Below are positions 1-18,885 of a stretch of DNA of 64,000 bases, one piece after another; the stretch's first letter is position 1; each line of letters starts with the position of its first letter. The notes beneath the pieces are model-generated. The model was not told the origin of the DNA and searched no databases. It saw only the letters and a list, made by a program, of their open reading frames with translations. Where the stretch lies: assembly GCA_016946835.1 (NCBI GenBank), contig JACVTC010000128.1, positions 181,001 through 245,000 on the forward strand. Reading direction: 5' to 3'. This DNA comes from Neocallimastix lanati (nom. inval.) (taxonomy: Eukaryota > Neocallimastigomycota > Neocallimastigomycetes > Neocallimastigales > Neocallimastigaceae). The position numbers were made by a program, and so were the translations under genes.

Positions 1-6
1 TTTCTT

Positions 7-51
<45 letters not shown>

Positions 52-84
52 TTTATATAATTATTTTTTTTTCAATATATCTAC

Positions 85-414
85 CTATCTTCTCCTGAAC
101 AATCCCTAGAATTATATAATTTTAAAAAAAAAATAAAATAAAAGTAAAAATAAAAAATATAAAAAATAGATATTATAATACTCGTTACTATATATATATA
201 TATATATATAATTGTAGTATATACAACAACGTAATAAATAAAAAGAAAATAAAAAAAAATAAATTAAATTTTTAATATATTAATATTTTTTTATTTTCAT
301 AACATACCATAGTTCAATAGAAACGTTAGTTTGTTGTTGTTTTCTTGAACCTTTTGATGTTGTTTTTATAATTTGATCTAATTCAAGAATTCTTTTTAGT
401 GAATATAAAAATAA

Positions 415-457
<43 letters not shown>

Positions 458-699
458 GTAATATAATTAATTATTATACTTATTTTGAGTTTTGCCAATA
501 TAATATGATTTTTATTATAAATAATATCAATTTATCCTTTTTTTTTTTTTTTTTTTTTTTTTTGATAAAACATAAAATATTTCATAATTCTCAAAATAAT
601 TATTATACCTTACACCTTGAGTGGGTGTATAATCAGAAGATAATGATTTATTCAAATCAGCTAAATAATTAGCAATTGCTGTCTTTTAAATAAAATAAT

Positions 700-748
<49 letters not shown>

Positions 749-855
749 AGAAAGATTCAAATGATAATTATGAAATAAAGAAAGAAATATTAAATTATAT
801 TGAAGATATATTAATATAAACGTATTATAATAATTTTTTTTCAAAAATAGTCTGT

Positions 856-888
<33 letters not shown>

Positions 889-990
889 TTTAATATTAAT
901 TTTAATAAAATATTGTTTTTAATATAATACCTTTCCTGAATTTGGAGGACCAATAATGAAGATTTTGATATTATTATTACTCGACAGCAT
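85..990 (-). CDS. IFT22: IFT22/RABL5-like small GTPase, 5' part (runs off left edge)
   Basis: Read as four exons on the minus strand: 990-931, 682-609, 391-308 and 105-85, with the rest beyond the window. The first exon starts ATG and gives MLSSNNNIKIFIIGPPNSGK, a Walker A P-loop, followed by a GTAT donor. Exon 2 continues TAIANYLADLNKSL and ends near PTQGVR; exon 3 reads ILELDQ and ends at IELW; exon 4 gives DCSGED. The order P-loop, PTQGVRILE, ELWDCGG-like is the recognisable signature of IFT22 (RABL5), a Rab-like component of IFT-B that works in flagellum assembly. Reading frame is kept across all three introns (phases 0, 2, 2), each GT-AG. The gene is intron-dense for its size. The family call rests on remembered motif order, not on a search. 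Confidence 0.7.
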
Positions 991-1987
991 TCTTTTATAT
1001 ATTTATTTATTAATACTCTACTACTAGAATTAAAATAAAATAAATAATTTATTTTCTAACAATAATTTTTTTTATCTAATTTATTTAATAATCTGTGGTA
1101 ACAAAAATTAACTATTAATTTCGTTTTTTTTTTTTTTTTTTTTTTTTTTCAGTAGTAATAAATATAGTAATAATTATTTAAAATAAATTTTATTTTATAA
1201 TCTGTATATAAAATAAAATATTTTTATTATTTTTTAATAAATTTTAAGCTCCGATTATTATTTATTTATTTATTTATTAATATTATTAAATTTTTTAATT
1301 ATCACCATTGAATAATAATATTGTGTAACGTAACATAAATTTTAAAAATGAATGAATTAATTTATATAATTTACATTAATTTTTTTATTTGCTTTTTTTT
1401 ATAAAAAAAAAAATTCTAATATAAATTACTATTGATATATATATTTAATATATATATTTAGATAATAATAATATTGTTAATAATATGAAATAAATAATAA
1501 CAAATTATAAAAATATTGATAATTATTATAATTTCATATTATTATATTAAGAAATGAAATTTATATAACATTTCTTTTCAATAATATGTTTATTTTAAAA
1601 TAATATATTTATGAATGATAATATATCATGTCTATATTTTTTAATTTATAAATTTAAATTATATAAATAGTTTCATAATTATAATTAAGATAAATATATA
1701 TTTAAAAGATATATTAAAGATATATGAACTACAATAATAATAATGTTTATTATTATTGTTAATCAATTATTAGTAATATTTAAAATTAAATTTAAATATT
1801 GACTTCAGTAGTTTTTTTTTTTTTTTTTTTTTTATCATTATTAATTTATTTTTTTTCATTACTTAAATATAATTCTTTTTCTTTATTTTTGTTTTGCTAA
1901 TATTTCTATATCAAATATAAAATTTAAAAATAATAATATTAATATTAATATTAAATTGATGATTAAAAAATTAATATAATAATAATT
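991..1987. other. intergenic A/T desert
   Basis: Between the IFT22 start and the last LRR exon. It holds poly(T) runs (1125-1149, 1811-1833), short ATTT repeats and no reading frame or GC-richer block that I can support. A last small exon of the LRR gene could be hidden here. Confidence 0.6.
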
Positions 1988-8072
<6,085 letters not shown>

Positions 8073-8534
8073 ATCTAAATATCTTCTTATAAATATATAT
8101 TAATTATATATCTATTTAATAAAAAAAAAAAATTATACATATATAAAAATATATACTAGTGATACAAAAAAAAAATTATTAGAATAATGACAACTATAAA
8201 AATAATGATTTTAATTTATGAATAATACAAATAATAATATATAATAATGAAAAATCAGAAAATTACTAATCTTTAAAATTTATATATATATACATATATT
8301 TTTTATTTATTTATGTATTTATTTATGTATGTATTTATTTCATTAATTTTTTTGATTTATTTTTATATATAATGATTTAGTTAAATTATTGAATTTTTAA
8401 TTAATTTATTAACTTATTATTGAATATAATAAATAGTATTAGGATTAACCTAATTTTGTTTTATTTTTATACAATTACCTATAAACTTTAATTATTTATA
8501 GAAATCTAAATCCATTGAATAAAATAATTATAAA

Positions 8535-8576
<42 letters not shown>

Positions 8577-8827
8577 GTCTAAATTTAATTAGTATTTTTT
8601 TTACTGTATTAATTTAAAAAATTTTAAATAAATAAAAAAAAAAAATTGTTACAAAAAAAATTCTTCATAGTAATAACATAAATATACTAAACATTACACT
8701 TAATCAAAATTTAAAATAATAAAGATAAATTGTTAAAAATAGAATTAAAATATAATAATTAAAAAAAAAAACAATAAGAAATAAGAAATTTCAGAACTTA
8801 ATAATAAAAAAAATAATTTTTTTTTTT
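8073..8827. other. intergenic A/T region
   Basis: Between the start of the GTPase/LRR gene and the stop of the MDH1B-like gene. It has an (ATA)n tract at about 8537-8567 and homopolymers. A small 5' exon of the GTPase/LRR gene could be hidden near 8470-8520, but the frames I tried there contain stops. Confidence 0.5.
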
Positions 8828-9887
8828 TTAATCTAATTTTTGAAGGGATCCCTTAGAATGAGAATAACTTTTTCTTAAAATATTTGAATTAGAATTTAAG
8901 GAAGTAATTACTTCAGATACCATGTTTTCATCATTTTCATTTAAGGCCTTATTTGAGGCTGCTTTTACATTATCATTATTTTTTGTAGTAATTTCTTCAA
9001 TAATTTCATCTTTGGTTTCAATAACTTCATTGATAACATTATCTTCGTTATTTATTTCTTCAGTGATTTCTTCCTCATTATTAATTTCTTCATTACTTAG
9101 TTGATCATCATTCATCTGATTATCATTAAGTTGTTCACTAATAAGATGTTCATCTAAATCATCCTTTTGTGAAATTTTTAAATCATCCATCTCTTCATTA
9201 TAATCAACCTTCATACTACCTAAACTATCATTCTTATTTTTATCATTTCCAGTTGGTGTAGTATTTGAATTCACTGGTGTTGCTAATTTTTCAGTAGCAT
9301 TAGCTGTTGAATTTTCTTCCTTCTTTTGATCTAATCTATGATACCGAGGAATCGGTTTTCTAATAGTAATATTTTCATTATTTTCACTCTCATTATCTGA
9401 ACAATTTTTTTCTTTTTCTTTTTCTTTTTCTTTTCCATTCTCATCTTCATTTTCTTTTTCATTTTCTTTTTCATTTTCTTTTTCTTTTTCATTAGGCATA
9501 GATTCATCATCTTGATCTTCTGAATCAATTTCCAGCTTAGTATATCCAGAAGAATTTTGTTGGAAATTTTTAGCATGACTTGCCTTTTTAACATAATCAT
9601 CATATTCAATATCATCCAATAGAGTGGTAAGACGACGTCTGAATTTTTTAACAGTACAGTGGGTATTATTTTTCCTTGAATAATCAATTGAAATATTGTT
9701 TGATGTTTCCGAAAGGTGTGGTATTTTTTTAAAGTATGGATTTCCTGCTGTATTAAAAACTACAGGAATATTTAATGTAAGATATTTCTGTATTTTAACA
9801 TCTTCCTCCGCAATATCTTCTAATAAATCATCATCAATATGAATTTGATATCCATAATTATCGTTAATCTATTAAATGAAGAAAATT

Positions 9888-9940
<53 letters not shown>

Positions 9941-10512
9941 TATGATATGATTATTATTATTAATATTATTATTATTATTATCAATTATTAAAATACTGAT
10001 AATTATTACTGTTATTAATAATTATTAATATTTTTATTTCATAATTATTATTGTTGTTGTTTTATTATTATTATTATTATTATTATTCATTTATTTTATT
10101 ACTAATACTATTGTTATTTTATTTATATAATTAATAATATTATTATTACTATATTATCATAATTATTATTATTATTATTATTTTATTATAATTATTGTTA
10201 TATTATTTTATTATGACTACTACTGTTTCATTGTTATTATTGTTTATTATTATTATTAATTATTATTATAATTATTATAATTACTATTATTATTAATTAT
10301 TATTTTAAATTCTAATACAAAATAATAAAATAATTTATTACATATTCGCAAAATGAATCACAATCCCCTAATTAAATTTTGAAATAAAATGAAATAAAAT
10401 GATATAAAAAAAAAAAAAAAAAAAAAAAAAAGTTAGATGACATTAATTTTTAATAAATCGCTTTAATTTTTTTTCTTTTATTATTATTTTTGTTGTTGTT
10501 ATTAATATTTTA

Positions 10513-10577
<65 letters not shown>

Positions 10578-11264
10578 TATTATTATTATTATTGTAATTA
10601 TTATTATTATCTTTATTTTATATTATTTGTTTTGTAGTGAGTAACAAAAATTTACCAATAAATTCACCATCCACTTTCCATGTAAATTGAGGAAATTCTT
10701 CAAGTAATTCTTGTATATAAACATCTATTTCATCTGGTAATGTATAATAACTTTCTATCATAACTTTTTCTTCTCCTTCTTCATTTTCTATCTGTTCATT
10801 TGAATTGGATGATACGAAAGAAGAATGATGACTTTCATTTTTATCTAAGCTATTTTCATTATTTTCATTTGGAGTACTGGTTTCCTCATCTTTATATGTC
10901 TGATTAGGAGGAATAATCTTGTTAGCAGGATCGATCTGTAAACTCAATTCAGATAGATTTGTATCTTTCAATTCATTTATACCTTCTATGGATTTTTTTA
11001 ATTCATTCTCATTCTTGTCATTATCAGTATTGTTACTCTTTGAAATATTATTATCTTTTTTTTTTTTTAATTTTATTTTATTTTTGTTTTGTTGTTGTTT
11101 TATTTTTTTTGTTTGTTTGTTTGTTTGTTTGTTTGTTTGATATATCATTTCATTTTTTTTTTATTAAAATTAAATTAATTTTACGTTAATAATAATAAAT
11201 TAGTATAGAGTAAATAAAAATTTATTATTTATTATTAATATATATAAAAAATGATATATTAAAA

Positions 11265-11295
<31 letters not shown>

Positions 11296-12233
11296 TATCT
11301 GCAATGATATATACCATCTTTATTTGAATCATCAAATGAAAATAAAGATAAGGATCCTTTATTTGATTCCATGTCACCTTTCATATGTTGATTATTATTT
11401 GATAACTCTGGTGAATTTTGTGAGGTGATAATAATAGTTTGTTGTATGGTATCTATACTTATATTGATTGCATCACTTTTATTTTCCTCTTGAGCCAATG
11501 GATTATCACCATTTTCTTTATTTAATGAAATATTACTAGAATTAACTTCTTGATTTTGAATCATGGAACCATTAGTATTACCATCATGAATTGATAATTT
11601 TGAAGAAGAAGGAGAAATATTTATTATATGATCATCCTCCCATGGTTTATATTTAATATCTTTTGTCATAGAATCATTAACTTCAGCAATCTTTGAAATA
11701 ACGTCATTTACTTTTGATGAAAATCTATGAAAATATAAATATTGTTTTGGATGCCATAATTTCATAACTAAATATTCGACAAACGAATGCCATTGAGAAG
11801 GAGGGACACGAACAATTTCAAAATGATAAAATGGTAAATTTTTATTTAAAAAATGAGCTAATGCTTCGGCCTTTTTCATTTTAATTAATATATATATTCA
11901 AAAATATATAGAAAATATATAGAAAATAACATATACATATTACCAAATAATAATAAAAGTGATAGCAATAATAATAAAGTAATAATTATAATAATAAAAT
12001 ATGTTTATTTAGTTATATCCTTTTAATAATAATATTATAAATAAATTTCATTTTTATTATAAATAAATTTCATTTTATATACTTTATATAAACTATGGTC
12101 GCCAATTTGACCTGCTAAAACATACTATATAAAACATATAACATAATTATAATTATTATTTTTTAGATTAATATTATTGGATATGTCATATTGATATCAT
12201 AATTTTTAATGAATTATATAAATATATATATAA

Positions 12234-12267
<34 letters not shown>

Positions 12268-12287
12268 CTTACATAACTAACTTTCAT
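8828..12287 (-). CDS. MDH1B N-terminal-domain-like protein, no MDH domain
   Basis: Six exons by eye: 12287-12273 (MKVSY), 12124-12083 (YVLAGQIGDHSLYK), 11870-11315 (AEALAHFLNKNLPFYHF onward), 11054-10656, 10367-10342 (26 nt) and 9868-8828. All introns are GT-AG and the frame is kept throughout, giving about 692 residues. The first ~50 residues match the remembered start of MDH1B in pattern (VLAG, then KAEALAHFLNKNLP, then spaced Trp). A second piece, DGEFIG-DCDSFCEY, lines up with the MDH1B segment just before its dehydrogenase domain. That catalytic domain is absent: after a conserved-looking stretch (LEDIAEEDVKIQKYL) the protein becomes an acidic Glu/Lys/Asn-rich tail to a Leu-Asp C-terminus. 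Exons 3 and 4 also carry Ser/Asn-rich inserts. Function unknown; animal MDH1B is linked to cilia and testis, so a flagellar role is conceivable. Confidence 0.6.
9869..10341. other. long A/T intron of the MDH1B-like gene
   Basis: The intron between the 26-nt exon and the last exon. It consists of poly(A), (AT)n and ATT tracts only. Confidence 0.6.
10513..10602. repeat. (ATT)n microsatellite in an intron
   Basis: A near-perfect ATT trinucleotide tract with single interruptions, lying in the intron between 10656 and 10367. Confidence 0.9.
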
Positions 12288-14340
12288 TTCTTTTTATTTT
12301 AATATTTTATTTATTTTTATATATTCATTACTTAAAAAGTTTTATATATATTCCTTTTTTGTTTTTCGTACAATTAATATAATTAGTATAATTACACCTT
12401 TTTTTTTTTTTCTTTTTCTTTTTTTTTTCTTTTTATTATATTTAATTTTTTTATGGTATATTAACCAATAATTTGGTTATTCGAGCAATAATAATACAAA
12501 TATTAATAATAATAATATAATTATAATAATTAAAATTTCTTAAAATTAAATTTTCAAAAATATACACAAAAATTAAAATTAAATGAATCTCGGAAAATAT
12601 TTATGTATAAAAACACGTGATTAATAGATTAAGTAGAGTTTTGAAAAAGGTTAAGTTATAGAAAAAGCAATCTTCTTAATGAGTATTATCTAATGAAACT
12701 AATAATAAAATCTTTAATAAACATTTATATTTAAATATAAATATTTATTTTTCTACAAAAAAAACTTTTAATAATATTCTTATTGTAACAGTAATAATTT
12801 TTAATAATATTTTTATTTTATATTTTCTAAATAATATTTTATTTAATTTTTATCAGATACTTATTTAAGTAATTTTAACTTTTAAAGTAATTATAGTATT
12901 AAATTATATATATATATATATAAAAAAAAAAAAAAAAAGAAAAACACTAATTGGAAAAGAATGATCAATAAAAGTTTGATAGTATAAATAGTATAGATTA
13001 TTTAGTACTAAACTTTTTTTTTTTTTTTTTTCAAAAAAAAAAAAAATTTAAAGTACGATATTCATTAATATTTGCTGATATTTAATTTTATAGGTTATAA
13101 TTAATAATTAACTTGTCATGGCTAATAATAAAATTTTTAAATATAATTATAATTTTATTTTTATATTATAATAAATTGTAAATTATAAATATTAAATATA
13201 ATTATCTTTTTATTATCATTATCATTATAATTAGTAGTAGTAGTAATAGTACTGATAATTATATATTACCTTAACCAATTTAGGTTAAAAAAATTACCTG
13301 ATTTAGAATCTTTTATATAGAGTTATTCAATTATGATATTTAAACTTTTTAATTTTTTATATACTTTTTTATACAAGATTATGCATATTTTTATTTTATT
13401 ATTATTTTTTTATGCATTTCAATAAAAATTTGGAATAAATATGTTTACTCCAAAAAAAAAAAAGACACGCTTTTTGTATTTAATATAATGATTGACCTAT
13501 TAAAATTTAAACATTTATTGATAGTAATTTTACTAATTAATATATTTGAAGCAGCAATTACAAATAGAACAAAGTGTTAATAATAAAAATACAAATAAAT
13601 AATAAATAATAAATAATAAATAATAAATAATAAATAATAAATAATAAATAATAAATAATAAATAATAAATAATAAATAATAAATAATAAATAATAAATAA
13701 TAAATAATAAATAATAAATAATAAATAATTAATTAATAATCAATAATCAATAATAAAATAATAAAATAATAAAATAATAAAATAATAAAATAATAAAATA
13801 ATAAAATAATAAAATAAAATAATAAACAGTAAATAATAAATAATAAATAATAAGTAATAAATAATAAATAAATAAATAATAAATAAATAAGTAAATAGAT
13901 AAATAAATAATAAATAATAAATAATTAGTAACTAACATTATTATAGAAGTAATTAATATATATTACAAACTAACAAAGAAAAAAACTTTTTAAATAATCT
14001 TTTTTTTTTTCCTTTTTTATATTAAATTATATTTTAAAATTTCTATAATTTTTGTTTTATCGATACATTACATTTATGTATTTCCTTTATTACAATACAA
14101 AAAAAAGAGATAAAATGGAACAAACATTACATAATGTAATTATAAATTGGTTTTAATTAATTTAATTTAATTTAACTCTAATCAATAATGAGATGGATGA
14201 ACCAACAATTACTTTTTTTTTTTTTTACATATTTTACAAAATGAGGATAAAAGAATATAAATTATATATATTTTTTGTATATCTATTTTTTTAGTCAAAA
14301 TTTTTACTCCATAACTCTATAACAAGCCAATATTGTCTCT

Positions 14341-14384
<44 letters not shown>

Positions 14385-15369
14385 CAAATTATAACAATTT
14401 TATATATCGCTTTTATTTTTGTTCATCTAGTTAAAAAGATAATATATTAATGATATATAAATAATATCGTAATTTAATAGGAAAGATAATAATGTATAAC
14501 AATACTAGTGCAAATGAATTTTTTTCGTTATTATAAATCTTATTGTTTAAATAATTAAATAGTTGTATTACTTATTTAACAAAACTTAGTAATACAATTA
14601 TTCAATTATTTACACATGATATTTAAGTAAATGAATATGAAAAAAGTATTAGTAATTCGATATTATACTTAGATATGTTATTATTATATATCTATTTAGC
14701 AGTCAATATATAAATACAATATTCCCCTATACTCCTATATTTAATTTCTTTCATATAATTAATAATTAAATTTCATTCATTTTTTCAAAAAAGGTTTTTG
14801 TAATACAGTTAATTTAAATAAAAGTAATAATTTTATTCTATATTTACACTATCTACCAAATATATATATATATATATATAATTTCTTATATTAAAATAAA
14901 GGTTAATTGAATATTCATAATAATAGATGAAAGTATAAAAAAAAGAGGTTATTTTCCACTTTACGTATTAAAATATAATTAATGTAATGTAATGTATGAA
15001 TCATTTAGTAAAGATAAGGAGAAATTAAATAGAAATGAAGAATTAACAGTAATTATTAATTATAATTTTTTAATTATACTATATTATGTAATATATAATC
15101 TATATATTATTTTAATTAAAATGATTCTCCGAATTATAAAGTTATTTTGATATAATAAAATTTAATAACAATGGACAAATATTAAAAAACATATTAGAAT
15201 GTATCGACTTAACAAGAATAGTAATATATCCTATTAAATAACATTGAAAGCTGAAATTTTAAGATATATTAAATAAAATTATAATAGTTAATACATATTC
15301 TTTATATTATTCTTTATATTATCTTTATATTCAATGTATACTGATTACAATTTATTTTTTTTTTTTTTT
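12288..15369. other. gene desert
   Basis: No supported gene, tRNA or domain on either strand. Poly(A)/poly(T) runs lie at 12236-12265, 13014-13045 and 14344-14384. The only longer frame (minus, 13747-13938) is made of the tandem ATAA repeat. Confidence 0.55.
13580..13925. repeat. (AATAAAT)n/(AAATAAT)n minisatellite
   Basis: About 340 bases of seven-base AATAAAT-type units, shifting to five-base AAAAT units at about 13755-13815 and then to four-base AAAT units. Read as protein it gives only Ile/Leu/Tyr/Phe. Confidence 0.9.
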
Positions 15370-15375
15370 TTTTTT

Positions 15376-15768
15376 TAAGACTGGGATTAACGAGATTGGA
15401 GGACAATAGGGTCTTCGGTTTCTCCTTTAAACGTATTAGAGTCTTATTAAACTTCTCTCTAAGCAAGGCTAATATGAAAGACATTCCCTATACGCTGCTT
15501 TATACGACGAGCCTCTTTTTAATGATTTTTGGAACCTTCATCGAGGGAGGAACAATTACACTAATCCTCTTTTAGATCAAGTGCTATCTGCACTGTCAAT
15601 TATACAGTATTGCAATAGGAATACTTACCATGGCAAGAAAAAACCAATTTCAATTATAAGGAAGAACATCCTCCCAGGATGTTCTTCCTTATAATTGGGT
15701 CAATCCAGAACCTTTTGTATGTTAGTGCTAGAAAGACTAAAGGTAAGATTCCCATGAGGGACAAAAAA
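15376..15768. other. GC-richer island with ORF fragment, probable transposon relic
   Basis: About 390 bases whose composition differs sharply from the A/T desert on both sides. On the plus strand 15473-15694 is open (73 codons) and hydrophilic, with phrases such as EPLFNDFWNLHRGRNNYTNP and NTYHGKKKPISIIRKNILP. It has no ATG and a stop just upstream. A second, overlapping plus frame is also open for part of the length. I do not recognise the family. Codon-like composition and isolation suggest a fragment of a mobile element or a captured gene. Confidence 0.45.
15651..15697. repeat. perfect inverted repeat, 22-bp arms, 3-nt loop
   Basis: 15651-15672 and 15676-15697 are exact reverse complements around the loop CCC. 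The arms contain GGAAGAACATCCT, so the stem is not simple A/T. It could be a transposon-end hairpin, a terminator-like stem or a DNA hairpin left by repair. Confidence 0.95.
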
Positions 15769-15775
15769 AAAGAAA

Positions 15776-15814
15776 TTACAATTTAATATAGAATATGAAA
15801 TATTTAAAAATTAT

Positions 15815-15853
<39 letters not shown>

Positions 15854-15865
15854 TATAATTATAAT

Positions 15866-15923
<58 letters not shown>

Positions 15924-18621
15924 GGATTAAATCTATCGTTTATATTGGCTGAAATAGATTGATCATTACTTTTCATTCAATTGAAAGAGATATAAATATA
16001 ATTATAGTTTGTATATATAATTATTATTATTATTATTATTATCATTTTTTTTTTTTTTTTTTTTTTTTGGAATATGAAATTCTCCATAAAACCTGAACTT
16101 TTTTTTAAATATTATCAGTTCTGTTTTACATTTTATTATATTAGATTTTTTATATTTTTTGTTAAATATAATTATTTTATTTTATTTTATTTTTTTTGAT
16201 TTATAAATTATTATATATAAACTATAATAAAAGATATTTATTTTAGAGTTATGCCTTCTTCTGTATTTTTTTTCTCTGAAAAGGGAAATTAAATTATATA
16301 TTATTAATAATATGATGATGAATATATATATATATTTATGATAATGTATATTTTATTTAATTTTAGTAAATTTTAAAACATAGGTTACCAAATAATTATT
16401 AAATAATGTATATATATAAAGGTTTTTATATATTTATAAAGTCATTATCATTATCGTTTTTAAAATAATAAAATATATATAAAATATTTAATATTTATAA
16501 AATATATTTAATATATACTTAAAATATTTATATTTATAAAATATATATTAAATAATTTTATTTATTTTGTAAAATATATAAAATATTTATATTTATAATA
16601 TTATGTTATATAAAATAGGTTGATAATAGAATAATATAGAATAATATGTATGTGAATAATTTTGATTAAGGTATTCTGTACTATTTTATTATTAATAAAA
16701 AATATAAATCATCCTATTAATTCTATTAATTATATAATAATGTTATATTAAGTATAGAATAATTAATTTAACACTTTTTAATTTACATTTAAATAATATA
16801 TTGAATATTTGATTAATTATATCATTTTTATATTATTAAATTAGACATGTATATTAATATATTTGAAATATATTGGTGATAATACATATAATAATTTTTA
16901 GAGTTTCTATTGTTTGAACTTTATATCATATAATTTTGAACTTTTTAAGTTTGATTTATCTTTAATCATTATATATTATTTTTAATATTAATATATAATA
17001 ACGTATTAAATTACATTGTACCAATATAATAATATGTTCTATATATCAATTAATATATATATTTTAAAACTTTTTTTCTTTCAGATTTTCCTATTTTATT
17101 ATTTTTTATATATAAATATTGCAAAATAATATATTACCAAATTGATTGGTATATATATAATGGTTGTTGTAATTTCATTTCAAAAGAAATGCGTAGTATA
17201 ATGAAAAATTAGCCAATGATTTGATTTCTTTAAATATATAAATAATATACTTTATTCTATTGAAATAATTAATAATTATATATAATAAATTATTATATGT
17301 AAGCAGATAAATATTTAATAACATTAAAATATATTTGAAATAGAAAGCAGTATTGTAATATATTGTAATATATTGCATTTTAGGCATTATAGAAATAATT
17401 AAATACTATTAGATGTATGATTACATTTTGAAAATTTACAATGATTTTATATAATTAATATATTAAAAATATTGTAATTTAATTAAATATACATTTATTA
17501 TAAATTTAATAAAAAATAATATATTGGAAAACTTTTTTATTTGTAATAAAATAAAACTTTTTATATATGTAATTATATATAAATATATAAATATATATAA
17601 ATTCCTTTCTTTTTTTTTAAAAGAAAATTAGTTATCATATATAAAAATATATCATAAATACATTCAAAATTATAATAATAATATATATATATATATATAT
17701 AATATAATACTGAAATAATTAATAAATATAAATTAATACATATTATTATTATTAATATATACTAATTATAAAAGAAAAATCTTATATATTTATATATAGA
17801 CACTTATTTTAATATTATCTATTTCATAATTTATATAAATATAAAAATATCTTCAAAATTTTAAATCTTTTTTTCTTCGTAATTTTAATAATAAAATTAT
17901 AACTATAAGGAAAAATAAAAACTCTCAAATAAATAAACAGTTTTAATAAAACTATTAAAAAACCTTTATTATTATTTGAATATAAAAAGAAAAAATTCTT
18001 TTGAATAATATAAATTATAAGAAAAAGAATAAAAATCTTATTTTATAAATTAATAAATATTAAAATATTAAGTATTAAAAAAAATTAAATATTTCACTTG
18101 AAATAAATAATTAATATTTTTTTTAATTCAATACAAAATTTTATTTATAAGTGTTTTAATAAAACTTATAAAATCATATTATAAATATTTATTAAAAAAA
18201 AGTGATATTAAAACGAAAGAGAATACAATTTTTATTAAAAATAAAAAAAAATAATATTTTAATATTTATAAACAAAGGAATTGACAATAATTAACATTAA
18301 GACATAATAATTTAATTTATTTTTTTTTTGGAAAAATTTTTATTTTTAATCACAAAAACATAAAATAGTAATTCTAAATTTGGATTATTATTTTAAAACG
18401 TTTTTATTTACACACACATTAATACAAAGCGTTATTATTTTATTTTGAATATTATTTATAAATAATTTAATATAGAACATTTTATTTATTTTTAAGTAAA
18501 AACAAAATCATAGATTAATATAAACAATAATTCATATTAATATAAATAACTTTGAAATAATAATAAGATTTTTTAAAAAAATAAAATATAATTTAAAAAC
18601 AAATTACGAATATCATTTAAA
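15776..18621. other. gene desert
   Basis: No supported gene. It includes an (AAT)n/(AATTAT)n tract at about 15817-15922 and many (AT)n runs. The minus frames at 15776-15976 and 17175-17387 are low-complexity. Confidence 0.55.
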
Positions 18622-18885
18622 ATGACTTCTTACATAAAATCTATAATTTCAATGTTAACTACTTACAAGGAAGTAAGTGAAAATACAAATCCAAGATTCA
18701 AGCGTTATGAACATGGTGAAGTATGGATTGGTCAAGATGGTAACTCAAGATGCTATTTATTAAAGACAAGGTAAATAATAAACAAAAATATATATTTAAT
18801 TTTTAAATATTTAAAGAATTGTACTAAAAATATATTTTTATATAAATATTATTATAGTAACTCTAAAAGGGTGAATAAGTTTTAA
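18622..18885 (+). CDS. small two-exon protein, about 58 residues, unknown
   Basis: Exon 1 at 18622-18770 starts ATG in a purine-rich context and reads MTSYIKSIISMLTTYKEV, then a hydrophilic stretch with YEHGEVWIGQDG, ending two bases into a codon at a GTAAAT donor. An AG at 18856-18857 joins in frame to 18858-18885, which adds SNSKRVNKF and TAA. Exon 1 stands out from the surroundings by base composition and by using AAG, TTC and CAA codons. I do not recognise it. It may be complete, or exon 1 of a longer gene whose other exons I could not find, or a gene fragment. Confidence 0.5.

Noticed and set aside
9331-9687. 118-codon minus frame rich in Met, Lys and Leu
   Set aside because: Alternative frame of the last exon of the MDH1B-like gene.
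9620-9868. an apparent gene start at 9619 (TTG) or within 9331-9687
   Set aside because: The frame is open upstream to an AG acceptor at 9869-9870 and continues into earlier exons; it is an internal exon.
13580-13925. possible CRISPR-like regular repeat
   Set aside because: Units of five to seven bases without spacers; a plain minisatellite.
13747-13938. 63-codon minus frame
   Set aside because: Entirely made of the AATAAAT-type minisatellite.
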